A stretch of DNA of 46,551 bases from Hyphomicrobiales bacterium (GCA_017305555.1 JAFKKM010000047.1:1-46551), one strand, 5' to 3'; shown: positions 25,481 through 35,636, counted from the stretch's first letter. Notes: a model not told the origin generated them from the sequence alone. Program-made: numbers and translations.

Positions 25481-26380
25481 ATGGCCCGTACAGCTACCTT
25501 GCCGGTCCTCAACGGAGAGTCCGGTCTGTCCCATTACCTCGCCGAGATTCGCAAATTCCCGATGCTGGAACCCCAGCAGGAATACATGTTCGCCAAGCGT
25601 TGGCGCGAACATGACGATCGCGATGCGGCGCACCACCTGGTCACCAGCCATCTGCGGCTCGTGGCGAAAATCGCCATGGGTTATCGCGGCTACGGCCTGC
25701 CCATCTCCGAGGTCGTCTCCGAAGGCAACGTCGGCCTGATGCAGGCGGTGAAGCGGTTCGAGCCCGAAAAGGGCTTCCGCCTCGCCACATACGCCATGTG
25801 GTGGATCAAGGCGTCGATTCAAGAGTACATTCTGCGTTCGTGGTCGCTCGTGAAGATGGGCACCACCGCGAACCAGAAGAAGCTGTTCTTCAATCTGCGC
25901 AAGGCGAAGAGCAAGATCAGCGCGCTGGACGAAGGCGATATGCGCCCCGACCAGGTCAAGCTGATCGCCAAGCGCCTCGGCGTCACGGAGCAGGACGTTG
26001 TCGACATGAATCGCCGCCTCGGTGGCGACGCGTCGCTCAACGCACCGATCCGCGACGACGGCGAGCCCGGCGAATGGCAGGACTGGCTGGTCGACACCTC
26101 GCCCAACCAGGAAGCCATCATGGCGGAGAGCGAGGAATACGATCATCGCCGCCAGGCGTTGTTGGGCGCGATGGGCGTGCTCAACCCGCGCGAGAAGCGC
26201 ATCTTCGAGGCGCGGCGTCTGGCCGACGAACCGATGACGCTGGAAGACCTCGCGAGCGAGTTCGGCGTGTCACGCGAGCGCGTACGCCAGATCGAGGTGC
26301 GCGCGTTCGAGAAGGTGCAGGCCGCGGTGAAGACCACCGTTGCCCGTCAGGAGCAGGCCGCGCTCGCAGCCGCCCACTGA
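25481..26380 (+). CDS. rpoH: RNA polymerase heat-shock sigma factor RpoH (sigma-32)
   Basis: 299 residues, normal for alphaproteobacterial RpoH. Region 2 includes LVTSHLRLVAKIA and the -10 recognition helix around TYAMWWIKASIQEYIL; the RpoH box QKKLFFNLR that marks the family follows at about residue 131. Region 4 (from about 225) has the NPREKRIF and EFGVSRERVRQIE helix-turn-helix. RpoH directs RNA polymerase to heat-shock promoters. A GGAGGG ribosome site lies 8 bases before the ATG. Alphaproteobacteria often carry two or three rpoH copies; which one this is cannot be told here. The gene ends in a strong terminator. Confidence 0.96.
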   Translation: MARTATLPVLNGESGLSHYLAEIRKFPMLEPQQEYMFAKRWREHDDRDAAHHLVTSHLRLVAKIAMGYRGYGLPISEVVSEGNVGLMQAVKRFEPEKGFRLATYAMWWIKASIQEYILRSWSLVKMGTTANQKKLFFNLRKAKSKISALDEGDMRPDQVKLIAKRLGVTEQDVVDMNRRLGGDASLNAPIRDDGEPGEWQDWLVDTSPNQEAIMAESEEYDHRRQALLGAMGVLNPREKRIFEARRLADEPMTLEDLASEFGVSRERVRQIEVRAFEKVQAAVKTTVARQEQAALAAAH

Positions 26381-26402
26381 TCGTGCTGACGTAATCGAGG
26401 AT

Positions 26403-26430
26403 AAAAGCCGGCGGCAACGCCGGCTTTTTT
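26403..26430 (+). terminator. Strong rho-independent terminator after rpoH
   Basis: AAAAGCCGGCG, loop GCAA, CGCCGGCTTTT and then further Ts: an 11-base stem with a T-run, 22 bases past the rpoH stop. Confidence 0.92.
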
Positions 26431-26596
26431 GTTGGTTTTATTGGGCTTTCCTATTCATTCGCGGCCTGGCTCCACTAAAGGAGCGAGATAGTTCGCTGTA
26501 TCAACGGCGGTCACACATCCGCACGCCCCTGTGGACAATGGGAATATCGGGCATAACCGATTTGCTGTCGAAACTCCGTCGTCCCCGAAGCGCTTG

Positions 26597-26854
26597 ATGA
26601 TGTCGAAGTACAACCCTGAACCGCGAGATACGGAGGCGTCCGTGCGTGACACCGTCCAGCATTGCCACGATCCGAGCGAGGATCGGTACGAGAGCGTGAT
26701 CGAGGAAACCATCGCCGCCAGCGACAACGACATTCACGGCGCCTTGCGCGCGCTGCTGATTGCCAACGAACTTCTCGAAGCGGAAGTCGCGAGGTTGCGC
26801 CGACAACAACAACGCACGCTGCGCGCACCGGATCGCAAGGCCAAGGCGGCGTGA
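26597..26854 (+). CDS. Small hypothetical helical protein
   Basis: 85 residues from the ATG at 26597 (MMSKYN); the frame opens upstream at 26531, but that stretch has no ribosome site and looks unlike coding sequence. An acidic N-terminal half (EDRYESVIEETIAASDND) leads into an amphipathic helix (GALRALLIANELLEAEVARL) and a basic tail (RRQQQRTLRAP..KAKAA). No known domain. It stands alone between the rpoH terminator and the convergent membrane-protein gene. Moderately confident it is real. Confidence 0.55.
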   Translation: MMSKYNPEPRDTEASVRDTVQHCHDPSEDRYESVIEETIAASDNDIHGALRALLIANELLEAEVARLRRQQQRTLRAPDRKAKAA

Positions 26855-26903
26855 AAGGCGAAGACGGCGCGATACTATCGACCAACGACCAGCGCTAAAT
26901 CCT

Positions 26904-26978
26904 CGTCATTGCAAGGAGCGCAAGCGACAAAGCAATCCAGCTCTTGAAGAAGACTGGATTGTTTCGCTCGCAATGACG
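26904..26978. repeat. Palindromic intergenic repeat (Bradyrhizobium type)
   Basis: Two long arms, CGTCATTGCAAGGAGCG... and its imperfect inverse ...CGCTCGCAATGACG, surround a short centre (CTCTTGAAGAAGA). The CGTCATTGC / GCAATGACG ends, with CAATCCAG / CTGGATTG inside, are a familiar dispersed repeat of this bacterial group. It lies between convergent genes. Confidence 0.8.
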
Positions 26979-27060
26979 GAATTCAAATTCGCCAGGCTAT
27001 CCGCTCAGAATAGCAGCTTCGAACGCCGCGCGATCCGAAGTTGCTCGACGCGGTCCGCGG

Positions 27061-28662
27061 CTACTCGCCCCACGCCATAAAGGCCGCGTTAAAGGCGCGT
27101 TCGCCCGGCGCGCCCTTTTCGATGGCGATGATGGCGCGGCGCTGGTTGGAATAGACCAGCGGCACATCGAACCACGAGCGTTCCTTGAGCAATTGCAGGT
27201 TGCGCGCGCGGTCGGCCTCGACATTGGACAGGCCGATCAGGAAGAAGCCGTCGGTGACCTTGACCGCGAGCCCGGCCAGCGGCGTGCCGCGCGCCTGCTC
27301 ATTGGACTTCATCAGGATGCCCGGCACGTTGGCGACGGTGCCGTTGTCGAAGTCCGGCGGCAGCACGAAGGTGAGTTCGGCGGTGTGGCTCGCCGGGAGC
27401 GAGGTGTCGGTGTTGCGGCGGAACGACATCGTCATCTTGAACTTGCGTTCCGGAATGTCGATGTCGGCGCGCACGGCAATGTCGTCCGGCTTGCCGTCGT
27501 TGCTCTTCACCGGTTCGGTGCGCCAGACCACGCTGCCGACATACTGCTTGCCCTTGGGATCGCTCGGATCCTCATCATAGAGCACGACACGCTGCGCCAC
27601 GGGCGCGACCGCGTCCGACGATCCCGGTTGTCCGACCCGGTCGGCAATCTTCGGTGGCGGCGCGTTGGATGTATTTTTCGGCGCCGGCGTCGTGACCGCT
27701 GCCTGCTTGTTCAGCAAACCGCGAACATAGGTCAGCCCCTTCTGGCCCCACAGAATCCCGGCGCCGGCAAGGATCAGCACCAGGCCGAGAATGATCGCGG
27801 CCTTGAACGGGAAGCCACCGCCGGTCTTGACCCGGCGCTCTTTACCGCCGCGGCGCTGCGGCCGGGACGGCGGCGGTTCGTAAGCCTCCTCGATCCCCTC
27901 ATCATAGTCGTAGGACACCGGCGCGCCGACGCCACGGTCTTCCATGCTCGGCTCGAGCCGATCGAATTCCGGCGACGGCGACGGCACATTGGCGTAGGTG
28001 CGGCGCGCGGCGCGGTTGGCCTTCGCGGTGGCGCGGCCGAGATCGTCGGCATCAGCCACGACGTCGCGGAAGCCCCGGACGCCTTGACCACCTTGGCCAC
28101 CGCCGTGGGCGGACGGCTCGGCGCCCCCTTGAGACGCACGGTCGGCATCGAAGCCGCGGCGCGGACTCCCGCTTCGCTCGCGTGGAGCCGGCGGCGATGG
28201 CTCGTAAGACGGCGGTGGCTCATGCGGCTCGGAGCGCGGTGTGCGCAGCGGCGGCTCGTCTGCGTGCGGCGCTTCCGGCGCGGGAGCCGCGCGATTTTCC
28301 AGGAAAGACGGACGCTGCGGCGGCGTGCCGGTCGGTTTGGCAGCGTCGCGCTCGGCCTGGCGGGCGGCGGCGGCACGGCTGCCGGCGCGGAACGCATCGC
28401 CCGGACGCGGCCTGCCCTTGGAATCGGTACGCGCGACTTCGCGCGCCCGTTGCGCCGCCTCGGATTCCACCTTGCGGATGGCTTCTTCCAGCGACAGCCG
28501 CTCCCGGGTGATCTCGGATTCGGTCAGCGGCGGCTGCACGCTGCGCAACTGCGCGATCAGCGCCGAGCGCGCGCGTTCGTACAGGGCGCGCCGGCTTTCT
28601 CCGGGCGCGCTGGCATCGAGGCCGGAAATGGCGCGGGCGATCAGCGGATAGTAATCAGCCAT
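27061..28662 (-). CDS. Large single-pass membrane protein of unknown function
   Basis: 533 residues in three parts. Residues 1-75 are helical and folded-looking (ADYYPLIARAISGL, YERARSALIAQLR). About 75-280 is low-complexity, rich in Pro, Arg and Ala, probably disordered. One membrane helix follows near 290-312 (AAIILGLVLILAGAGILW), and the last about 190 residues are a beta-rich domain outside the membrane (VVLYDEDP, GSVVWRTEP, TAELTFVLPPDF). I recognise the layout from Bradyrhizobium relatives but know no function. It lies 78 bases downstream of purA on the same strand and is probably co-transcribed. A very long open frame on the opposite strand is a codon-bias shadow. Confidence 0.8.
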   Translation of the reverse strand: MADYYPLIARAISGLDASAPGESRRALYERARSALIAQLRSVQPPLTESEITRERLSLEEAIRKVESEAAQRAREVARTDSKGRPRPGDAFRAGSRAAAARQAERDAAKPTGTPPQRPSFLENRAAPAPEAPHADEPPLRTPRSEPHEPPPSYEPSPPAPRERSGSPRRGFDADRASQGGAEPSAHGGGQGGQGVRGFRDVVADADDLGRATAKANRAARRTYANVPSPSPEFDRLEPSMEDRGVGAPVSYDYDEGIEEAYEPPPSRPQRRGGKERRVKTGGGFPFKAAIILGLVLILAGAGILWGQKGLTYVRGLLNKQAAVTTPAPKNTSNAPPPKIADRVGQPGSSDAVAPVAQRVVLYDEDPSDPKGKQYVGSVVWRTEPVKSNDGKPDDIAVRADIDIPERKFKMTMSFRRNTDTSLPASHTAELTFVLPPDFDNGTVANVPGILMKSNEQARGTPLAGLAVKVTDGFFLIGLSNVEADRARNLQLLKERSWFDVPLVYSNQRRAIIAIEKGAPGERAFNAAFMAWGE

Positions 28663-28740
28663 GTCTCGTCAATGTTGCAGGTCCTGCTCGCTAGCGAGGA
28701 TGCTTTGCAAGGACTTTGCCGATATTCTGGTAATAGTCCA

Positions 28741-30033
28741 TTAAGCCTCGAATGGATTTTGCACCAGAATGGTGTCTTCTCGCTCCGGGCTCGTCGAGAG
28801 CAACGCGATGGGGCAGCCCACCAGTTCCTCAACCCGGCGAACGTATTTGATGGCCTGCGCCGGCAGGTCGGCCCAAGAGCGGGCGTTGGCGGTGGGTTCC
28901 TTCCAGCCTTCGATGGTCTCGTAGATCGGTTCGATCCGGGCTTGGGCGCCTTCGCCCGCCGGCAGGTGATCGATCACCTCGCCGTCCAGCTTGTAGCCGA
29001 CGCAAACCTCGATGGTGTCGAAGCCGTCGAGGATGTCGAGTTTGGTCAGCGCCAGGCCGTGGATGCCGCAGGTCCGTGCCGTCTGGCGCACCAGCACGGC
29101 GTCGAACCAGCCGCAGCGCCGCTTGCGCCCGGTGTTGACGCCGAATTCCTTGCCGCGCCGGCCAATCTCCTCGCCGATCTCGTTGGTGAGTTCGGTCGGG
29201 AACGGCCCCATGCCGACCCGGGTGGTGTAGGCCTTGCAGATGCCCAGCACATAGCCCAGCGAACTCGGGCCCATGCCGGTGCCGCTGGCCGCCTGCGCCG
29301 CCACCGTGTTCGAAGAGGTGACGTAGGGATAGGTGCCGTGATCGACGTCGAGCAGTGCGCCTTGCGCGCCTTCGAACAGGATACGTTTGCCTTCGCGGCG
29401 CTTGTGATCGAGCAGATTCCACACGCTGTCAGCATAGGGCAGCACTCGCGGCGCAATTGCGGCGAGATCGCTCAGCAATGCCGCACTATCGACTTCCGCG
29501 ATGCCGAGACCGCGCCGCAGGGCATTGTGATGCGCGAGCAGCCGCTCGATCTTGTGCGGCAGGGTTTGCAGGTCGGCGAGGTCCATCAGCCGGATGGCGC
29601 GGCGGCCGACCTTGTCCTCATAGGCCGGGCCGATACCGCGCTGGGTGGTGCCGATGGCTGTGGCCTTGCTAGCGTTCTCGCGCAGCGCATCGAGTTCCCG
29701 GTGCAGCGGCAGGATCAGCGTGACGTTCTCGGCAACGCGGAGATTCTCCGGCGTCACGGCGATGCCCTGGCTGGTGAGTTTGTCGACCTCGGTGAGGAAC
29801 GCCTGCGGATCGAACACCACGCCGTTGCCGATCACCGACAGCTTCGAGGGCCGCACCACGCCCGACGGCAGCAGCGCCAGCTTGTAGGTGTTGCCGTTGA
29901 TGACCAGGGTATGGCCGGCATTGTGGCCGCCCTGGAAGCGCACGACGATATCCGCCTGCTCCGACAGCCAGTCGACAATCTTGCCTTTTCCCTCGTCGCC
30001 CCATTGGGCGCCGACGACGACAACGTTGGTCAT
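28741..30033 (-). CDS. purA: Adenylosuccinate synthetase
   Basis: 430 residues from the ATG at 30033 ([10 protein letters not shown]), the start that matches PurA; a start 30 bases upstream adds an unconserved leader. The GTP-binding loop is [11 protein letters not shown] with the catalytic Asp; [42 protein letters not shown] and GWFDAVLVR are all present. It joins IMP and aspartate using GTP to make adenylosuccinate, the first step from IMP to AMP, in the cytoplasm. Full length. The next gene is downstream on the same strand. Confidence 0.97.
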   Translation of the reverse strand: MTNVVVVGAQWGDEGKGKIVDWLSEQADIVVRFQGGHNAGHTLVINGNTYKLALLPSGVVRPSKLSVIGNGVVFDPQAFLTEVDKLTSQGIAVTPENLRVAENVTLILPLHRELDALRENASKATAIGTTQRGIGPAYEDKVGRRAIRLMDLADLQTLPHKIERLLAHHNALRRGLGIAEVDSAALLSDLAAIAPRVLPYADSVWNLLDHKRREGKRILFEGAQGALLDVDHGTYPYVTSSNTVAAQAASGTGMGPSSLGYVLGICKAYTTRVGMGPFPTELTNEIGEEIGRRGKEFGVNTGRKRRCGWFDAVLVRQTARTCGIHGLALTKLDILDGFDTIEVCVGYKLDGEVIDHLPAGEGAQARIEPIYETIEGWKEPTANARSWADLPAQAIKYVRRVEELVGCPIALLSTSPEREDTILVQNPFEA

Positions 30034-30461
30034 ATCGAGATAAATCCCCGTGGTACTCGCCACCGGGCGCTCAGGCGGCCCGGCTGCCCGGATTCGGGTC
30101 GTCCCTTCGGATAAAGGATGCCGCTATCCGACGCAAGCAAAACGGCGGCATAACGATGTTTCGTGATCGGCCCAAACCATTGATATCCCCGAAAAATCCG
30201 TCTGGAACACAGTGACTTGCGGCCCCGGTGGCGAACGACCTCGGCCCGCGTGCCGATCTGATCAGAACGATGTGAGGAACGCAGCCAACCAACCGCAACG
30301 CAATTGATGCGCTCGCCGCAACGGGGCATAATTTGCCCAATCATGCTGATCGAACCGAAATTTCTTCCCTCACATGCCAGTCTTCGCCAAGCGACAGCGC
30401 GCAGCTGCGAGCGCGCCCCGGCGCGCGCAGGCGTGAGGCCTATTGACGCGGATAGGATATC
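30034..30461. promoter_or_regulatory. 428-base divergent intergenic region
   Basis: This gap separates divergent purA and the amidotransferase-like gene, so it must carry both promoters. I see no clear -35/-10 pair, hairpin or repeat. An open frame crossing it on the minus strand is a shadow of the plus-strand gene. Confidence 0.4.
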
Positions 30462-31223
30462 ATGACCAAGCCGGTGGTCGGCGTAATCGGCAACATGTAC
30501 ATGATCGAGAACCGCTTCGCGGTGCAGGCGGTCGGTGAGCGCAACATGCGCGCGATCGCCGAAGTGACCGGCGCGCTGCCGCTGATGTTCGCCAGCGTCC
30601 CCGATATCACCGACCTCGATGCACTGCTGGACGTCGTTGACGGCGTACTGTTGACCGGCGCGCGCGCCAACGTCCATCCGACACGTTTCCACACTGAACC
30701 CGATCCCCGCCACGAGCCTTACGATCCCAATCGCGACGACGTCGCGCTGACCTTGATCGACCTGTGCGTGAAGCGTGGTGTGCCGCTGTTCGGCATCTGT
30801 CGCGGCTTGCAGGAAATGAACGTCGCTTTCGGCGGCTCGCTGCATCCGGAAATCCGCGAATTGCCTGGCCGCATCAACCACCGGATGCCGCGTCTCGCCA
30901 ACGGCGAAATCCATCCCGATCCGGAAGTGATCTTCGCCGACCGTCACAATGTGCAGCTGACGCCCGACGGCGTCTTCGCCAGACTGTACGGCCGCGACAC
31001 CATCCGGGTGAATTCGCTGCATGGCCAGGGCATCCTCGAGCCGGGCGCGCGCGTGGTGATCGAGGGCACCGCCGACGACGGCACCATCGAGGCGATCCGC
31101 ATCAAGGACGCACCGAACTTCGCGCTCGGCGTCCAGTGGCACGCCGAATACGATCCGCAGCGCAACCCGATCAACCGCGCGCTATTCCAGGCGTTCGGCG
31201 AGGCACTGGCGGCAAGGCGCTGA
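30462..31223 (+). CDS. Peptidase C26 / gamma-glutamyl-GABA hydrolase-like protein
   Basis: 253 residues of the class I glutamine-amidotransferase-like fold. The nucleophile cysteine lies in FGICRGLQEMNVAFGG (about residue 111), the catalytic His in GVQWHAEY (about 228) with its partner Glu two residues on. LLTGARANVHPTRF near residue 65 is the usual substrate-side loop of PuuD-type enzymes. The family cleaves gamma-glutamyl amide bonds, for example gamma-glutamyl-GABA in putrescine breakdown. No putrescine genes are nearby, so the substrate is open. The next gene starts 18 bases later and is likely co-transcribed. Confidence 0.87.
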   Translation: MTKPVVGVIGNMYMIENRFAVQAVGERNMRAIAEVTGALPLMFASVPDITDLDALLDVVDGVLLTGARANVHPTRFHTEPDPRHEPYDPNRDDVALTLIDLCVKRGVPLFGICRGLQEMNVAFGGSLHPEIRELPGRINHRMPRLANGEIHPDPEVIFADRHNVQLTPDGVFARLYGRDTIRVNSLHGQGILEPGARVVIEGTADDGTIEAIRIKDAPNFALGVQWHAEYDPQRNPINRALFQAFGEALAARR

Positions 31224-31240
31224 GCGCCGGATAACGCATC

Positions 31241-31714
31241 ATGTCGAAAACCACGCGCGCCACGCAGGCGCTGAAGCAACTCGGCGTCAGCTTCACGCTA
31301 CACGAATACAACTACGATCCCGATGCCGACAGCATCGGCTTGCAGGCCGCCGCCGCCATCGGCGCGGAGCCACGCCGCGTGCTCAAGACGCTGATGGCCG
31401 AACTTGACGGCAAACCGGTCTGCGTCGTGGTGCCCTCCGATCACGAAGTCAGCATGAAGAAGCTGGCGCAGGCATTCGGCGGCAAGTCGGCCAAGATGAT
31501 GAAGCCCGCCGACGCCGAGCGGCTGACCGGCTATCATGTCGGCGGCATCAGCCCGTTCGGCCAGAAGAAGCGCGTACCGACGGCGATCGAACAAGCGGCG
31601 CTGCAAGAACAGGCCGTCTTCATCAACGGTGGCCAGCGCGGCTTGCAGGTGCAGCTCAATCCGAACGATGCCCGCAAGGCGCTCGGCGCCATCGCTGCGC
31701 CGCTGATCGCGTAG
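31241..31714 (+). CDS. ybaK: YbaK-type Cys-tRNA(Pro)/Cys-tRNA(Cys) deacylase
   Basis: 157 residues, the full size of the YbaK family. KTTRATQALKQLGVSFTLHEY opens the fold; VLKTLMAELDGKPVCVVVP, the lysine-containing DHEVSMKKLA segment, and GYHVGGISPFGQKKR are the conserved family blocks, the last being the GISPFG signature. The enzyme removes cysteine wrongly attached to tRNA-Pro, a proofreading step in translation. It follows the amidotransferase-like gene by 18 bases. Confidence 0.92.
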   Translation: MSKTTRATQALKQLGVSFTLHEYNYDPDADSIGLQAAAAIGAEPRRVLKTLMAELDGKPVCVVVPSDHEVSMKKLAQAFGGKSAKMMKPADAERLTGYHVGGISPFGQKKRVPTAIEQAALQEQAVFINGGQRGLQVQLNPNDARKALGAIAAPLIA

Positions 31715-31827
31715 GACCTAGCAAGCAGACCGTCTGGATCGCGGCGGGGCGATGCGGTAGCTTCCATCGCAGCGGTCCGAAGACGTCCGCCGGAACAATC
31801 CGCCGCGTTCTGCGGCCGGGAGGACAT

Positions 31828-33003
31828 ATGCAGCTAGCGCCGCTCGACGAAGCGATCACGATCGCGGAACTGACACGCGACCCCTATCCGATCTATCGGC
31901 GGCTTCGTGGCGAAGCGCCGGTGCTGCGGGTCAAATCGGTCGGCCGTACGCTGTTGACGAAAGCGGCGCATACCAAGCTCGTCAAGGACAACGCCGCGCT
32001 GTTCAGCTCCGACGATCCGAACACGCCGATGAAGCGTGCCTTTCTCGCGCATACCTTAATGCGCAAGGACCACGACGAGCATCGGGCCGAACGCATGGCG
32101 ATGATGCCGGCCCTGATGCCGAAGACGATCGATGCAACCTGGGCACCGCTCTACACCGAGCTCGCACGCAACTATCTCGATCGTTTGCCGCGCGGTGAGA
32201 TCGTCGATCTGTTTCCCGCGCTCGCCGGCCCGCTTGCCGCGCGGATGCTGGCCCATGCGATGGGCGTGCCGGACGCCAGCGACGCGGACATGCAGCGCTG
32301 GTCGCAAACCTTGATCGACGGCGCCGGCAACTTCGGCTGGCATCCCGGCCCGTTCGAGGCGAGCGACCGCGCCAATGTGGAAATGGATACCTGCATCCGT
32401 GCCAACATCGCGCGCGTGCAGGCAGAGCCCGACTCCTCCGCCATTTCCTTCATGTGTCGCGCGAAAAATCAGATTCCCGAAAGCCAGATGATCTCCAACG
32501 TGAAGATCGCGATCGGCGGCGGCATCAACGAACCGCGCGACGCGCTGCTCACGATTATCTTCGGCCTGCTGACGAACCCCGATCAGCTCGCGGAGGTGCA
32601 CGCGAAAAATCTGTGGCGCGCGGCTTTCGAGGAGGGCGTGCGCTGGGTGGCGCCGATCCAGGCCAGTTCGCGTCTGGTGATGGAAGATACCGAAATCGGC
32701 GGCTGCCATATTCCGAAGGGCGATACCGTCATGACGATCCAAGCGTCGGCGAACCGCGACGAAGATGTGTTCGAGGACGGCGAGAATTTCAACGCGCTGC
32801 GGACAGACAATCCGCATCAGGCGTTTGGCAACGGTCCGCACCATTGCGCCGGCGCGCACCTGTCGCGGCGGACGGTCGGCGACATCCTGCTGCCGATGCT
32901 GTTCGAGCGTTTCCCGAACATGAGCCTTCCGGAACCGGACAGCGTACGCTGGCACGGGTTCGGCTTCCGCGGGCCGCTCAATCTGCCAGTGCTTTTACAA
33001 TAG
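31828..33003 (+). CDS. Cytochrome P450
   Basis: 391 residues, a normal soluble bacterial P450. The heme loop is FGNGPHHCAGAHL with the ligand Cys at about residue 340; the K-helix ExxR is EGVR in AAFEEGVRWVAP; the ETR-side loop FNALRTDNPHQAFG is also typical. The I-helix reads IAIGGGINEPRDALL (about residue 229): the position after the acidic residue, usually Thr and used in oxygen activation, is Pro. No ferredoxin or reductase gene is adjacent. Substrate unknown. The 113 bases before it hold no clear site. Confidence 0.93.
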   Translation: MQLAPLDEAITIAELTRDPYPIYRRLRGEAPVLRVKSVGRTLLTKAAHTKLVKDNAALFSSDDPNTPMKRAFLAHTLMRKDHDEHRAERMAMMPALMPKTIDATWAPLYTELARNYLDRLPRGEIVDLFPALAGPLAARMLAHAMGVPDASDADMQRWSQTLIDGAGNFGWHPGPFEASDRANVEMDTCIRANIARVQAEPDSSAISFMCRAKNQIPESQMISNVKIAIGGGINEPRDALLTIIFGLLTNPDQLAEVHAKNLWRAAFEEGVRWVAPIQASSRLVMEDTEIGGCHIPKGDTVMTIQASANRDEDVFEDGENFNALRTDNPHQAFGNGPHHCAGAHLSRRTVGDILLPMLFERFPNMSLPEPDSVRWHGFGFRGPLNLPVLLQ

Positions 33004-33059
33004 CCGCGGCATGGTTTCGCCGATGTGCTATCATCTGAGAGACATCAGGAGCGGCGATC

Positions 33060-33638
33060 ATGAACCGGTTGCATGACAAGCTCGTCGGGATCGTCACGGC
33101 CTTCGGCCTCGCGGCGCTCACATTCACCGCCGCGCAGGCGCAAACCATGACGCTGACCAGTCCCGACATCAAGGACGGCGGCACCATCGCCAACCAGCAG
33201 GTGTTCAAGGGCTTCGGCTGCACCGGTGACAATATCTCGCCCGCGCTGTCATGGAGCGGCGCACCGGCCAATACCAAGAGCTTCGCGGTCAGCATCTACG
33301 ATCCCGATGCACCGACCGGCAGCGGCTGGTGGCATTGGGTGGTCTACAATATTCCGGCCGGCACCACGTCGCTGCCGAAGGATGCCGGCGATCCCAGCAA
33401 GGGCCTGATGCCCAAGGGCGCGGTGCAGAGCCGCACCGATTTCGGCAGCACCGGTTACGGCGGTCCCTGCCCGCCGCCGGGCGACAAGCCGCATCACTAC
33501 CGGATCACGGTGTTCGCGCTCGATGTCGATCAACTTCCAAACGCCAAGGGGGATGCGGCCTCCGCCGCGCTGGTCGGCTTCGACATCAATTTCCATACGC
33601 TGGCGAAAGCGACGTTGACAGGGCTGTATGGGCGGTAG
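33060..33638 (+). CDS. Secreted YbhB/YbcL-type PEBP protein
   Basis: 192 residues with a signal peptide (hydrophobic VGIVTAFGLAALTF, cleavage probably after AQA at about 28), so periplasmic. The PEBP core shows FKGFGCTGDNISPALSW, the ligand-site motif DPDAPTGSGWWHWVVYNIP and GGPCPPPGDKPHHYRITVFALD. Bacterial members are of unclear role; they bind phosphate-bearing or small ligands. A bidirectional terminator follows. Confidence 0.9.
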   Translation: MNRLHDKLVGIVTAFGLAALTFTAAQAQTMTLTSPDIKDGGTIANQQVFKGFGCTGDNISPALSWSGAPANTKSFAVSIYDPDAPTGSGWWHWVVYNIPAGTTSLPKDAGDPSKGLMPKGAVQSRTDFGSTGYGGPCPPPGDKPHHYRITVFALDVDQLPNAKGDAASAALVGFDINFHTLAKATLTGLYGR

Positions 33639-33695
33639 GCCTTACTCGTTATGGCCAAATTTATTCCGGCCATGACGGAAGAGGTTTCCGAAAAC

Positions 33696-33730
33696 AAATC
33701 CGGCTCTGACAAAGTCAGGGCCGGATTTTT
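33696..33730. terminator. Bidirectional terminator between PEBP and chemotaxis genes
   Basis: AAATCCGGCTCTGAC and GTCAGGGCCGGATTT pair over 15 bases (one G-U) around an AAA loop. A T-run follows on the plus strand and TTTGTTTTC follows on the minus strand, suiting the convergent genes on both sides. Confidence 0.9.
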
Positions 33731-33775
33731 CATTCATGCGCGCAGGATCTCACCTGCGCGATTGTTCGCGAAGCA

Positions 33776-35464
33776 TCAAGCCGCGCGCACCTTGGTGAGG
33801 AATTCGTTCACCGCCGAGCGCAGCATCCCGGCCTGCCCGTCGAGTTCCTGCGCATTGACCAGAACATCCGACGCCGCCGAGCCGGTGGCTTCCGCCGCCG
33901 AACTGACACCACCGATGTGATGGCTGATCTCGTCCGAGCCGGCCGCAGCCGACTGGATGTTGCGGGCGATTTCACGCGTCGCCGCGCCCTGCTCCTCGAC
34001 GGCGCTCGAAATGCTGAGCGCGATCTCGTTCATCTGGGCAATGGTGCGGGTGATGTTGCTGATGGCATCCACCGCTTCATGGGTGGTGGACTGCATCGTC
34101 GACACCTGCGCGGAGATTTCCTCGGTCGCCTTCGCAGTCTGGTTGGCCAGAGCCTTCACTTCCGACGCAACCACCGCGAAGCCGCGACCCGCTTCGCCGG
34201 CGCGCGCTGCCTCGATGGTGGCATTGAGCGCCAGCAGGTTGGTCTGCGCCGCAATGGTGTGGATCAGTTGCACCACTTCGCCGATCTTCTCCGCGCCGCT
34301 CGACAGCACCTGTACCGTCGCGTTGGTGCGCTCGGCATCGTCAACCGCCCGGTTGGCAATTTCAGTGGACTGGGTCACCTGGCGCGATATCTCTGCAACC
34401 GAACTGGCAAGTTCTTCTGCAGCAGCCGCAACGGTGCCAGCATTGCCCGAGGCCTTCTGCGAGGCTTCGCTCACCGTCATGGCTCGCGAACTTGCATCGC
34501 GGGCGAGGCCGGTCATGCTTTCCGCCGTCGCCTGCATTCCGGCAGCCGACGACGTCACCGACTGCACGACGCCGTTAACGCTGCGCTCGAAATCATCGGC
34601 GAGGCCCTGCATGGCGGTGCGGCGCTCGTCGGCCGCACGCTGCTGCGCCGCCGCTTCCGCCTGCTCGAGATCGCGGACGCGGAGCGCGTTTTCCTTGAAG
34701 ACCTTGACCGTCGCCGCCATGGTGCCGATCTCGTCCTTGCGCCCGACACCGGGAATCTCGGTATCCAGTTCACCTTTGGCCAGTGACTGCATCCGCGCGC
34801 CAAGCTGGCCGAGCGGGCCGGTGATGCTGTGGCCGATCAGCCAGGCGGCAAGACCCGCACCCAGGGCGATAGCAACGGTGGCGATGGCCAGACCAAGAAT
34901 GACCGGCCAGAGCTTCGCATTGATATCGTCAAGATAGGCGCCGGTGCCGACGAACATATTCCAACCCGGAATTGCAACCGCGTAGGACATCTTGCGGATC
35001 AGCTGCTCAGTGCCGGGCTTCATGTATTCGTATTTCAGATTGACGCTGCCTTTGGCCGCGACGCCGTCGCGCAATTCGCGCGCCAGCTTGCGACCGCCGG
35101 TTTCGACGTCGAGCTGATTGCTGCCGATCTTCGAGGCATCCGGCGTCGCCACCGTGACCCCGTCCATGGTGTAGGCGAACACATAGCCGCTGCCGTTATC
35201 GTAGGTCATCGACCGGATGCGATGAGCGTACTCGGCGATCGCCTGCTCCTTGGTCAGCTTGCCGGCCTGAACCTGCTTCTGGAATTCCAATGCCATGCTT
35301 CGCGCGGTCTCGACGATGGCATGGGTCTGTTCGGTACGCGCGTCATACATCTCCCGCTGCATCATGGTCGCGGCGTACACGCCGGCGCCGATCAGCCCCA
35401 GCAGGGTGACACCGACAAGAATGACAAGCTTCATGGCAATGGGAAGGTTATTCAACAACTTCAC
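33776..35464 (-). CDS. Methyl-accepting chemotaxis protein with Cache sensor
   Basis: 562 residues. A first membrane helix (about 12-33) and a second (about 188-212) enclose a periplasmic single-Cache-like domain with [18 protein letters not shown] and [20 protein letters not shown] region (about 213-265) and a signalling domain follow, whose hairpin tip is around [30 protein letters not shown]. It senses a small ligand, probably an organic acid, and controls CheA. The C-terminus (TKVRAA) has no pentapeptide tether for methylation enzymes. Single gene, with terminator downstream and its own upstream gap of about 170 bases. Confidence 0.95.
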   Translation of the reverse strand: MKLLNNLPIAMKLVILVGVTLLGLIGAGVYAATMMQREMYDARTEQTHAIVETARSMALEFQKQVQAGKLTKEQAIAEYAHRIRSMTYDNGSGYVFAYTMDGVTVATPDASKIGSNQLDVETGGRKLARELRDGVAAKGSVNLKYEYMKPGTEQLIRKMSYAVAIPGWNMFVGTGAYLDDINAKLWPVILGLAIATVAIALGAGLAAWLIGHSITGPLGQLGARMQSLAKGELDTEIPGVGRKDEIGTMAATVKVFKENALRVRDLEQAEAAAQQRAADERRTAMQGLADDFERSVNGVVQSVTSSAAGMQATAESMTGLARDASSRAMTVSEASQKASGNAGTVAAAAEELASSVAEISRQVTQSTEIANRAVDDAERTNATVQVLSSGAEKIGEVVQLIHTIAAQTNLLALNATIEAARAGEAGRGFAVVASEVKALANQTAKATEEISAQVSTMQSTTHEAVDAISNITRTIAQMNEIALSISSAVEEQGAATREIARNIQSAAAGSDEISHHIGGVSSAAEATGSAASDVLVNAQELDGQAGMLRSAVNEFLTKVRAA

Positions 35465-35636
35465 GTTCTGTGCTCCGGGCAGTTGCGCAATTCACGCAAG
35501 AGGGGGACGTCGGCGGCACCATAGGATACCGACCGTTGATCCTTGGTTACCACGCCGCTTCCCGGAGCAATTTTGCGCGCATGACGACCTTCCCAAAACG
35601 AATGGCCCAGCGCTCTTGATATCGGGATACGGCCGG

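Noticed and set aside
27193-30114. A 973-residue open frame on the plus strand opposite the membrane-protein gene and purA
   Set aside because: It lies wholly opposite two well-supported genes, is rich in Arg/Ala/Gly without domains, and is the usual by-product of high-G+C codon bias.
30030-31142. A 370-residue minus-strand frame crossing the purA upstream gap
   Set aside because: Most of it is opposite the amidotransferase-like gene; no motif and no ribosome site.
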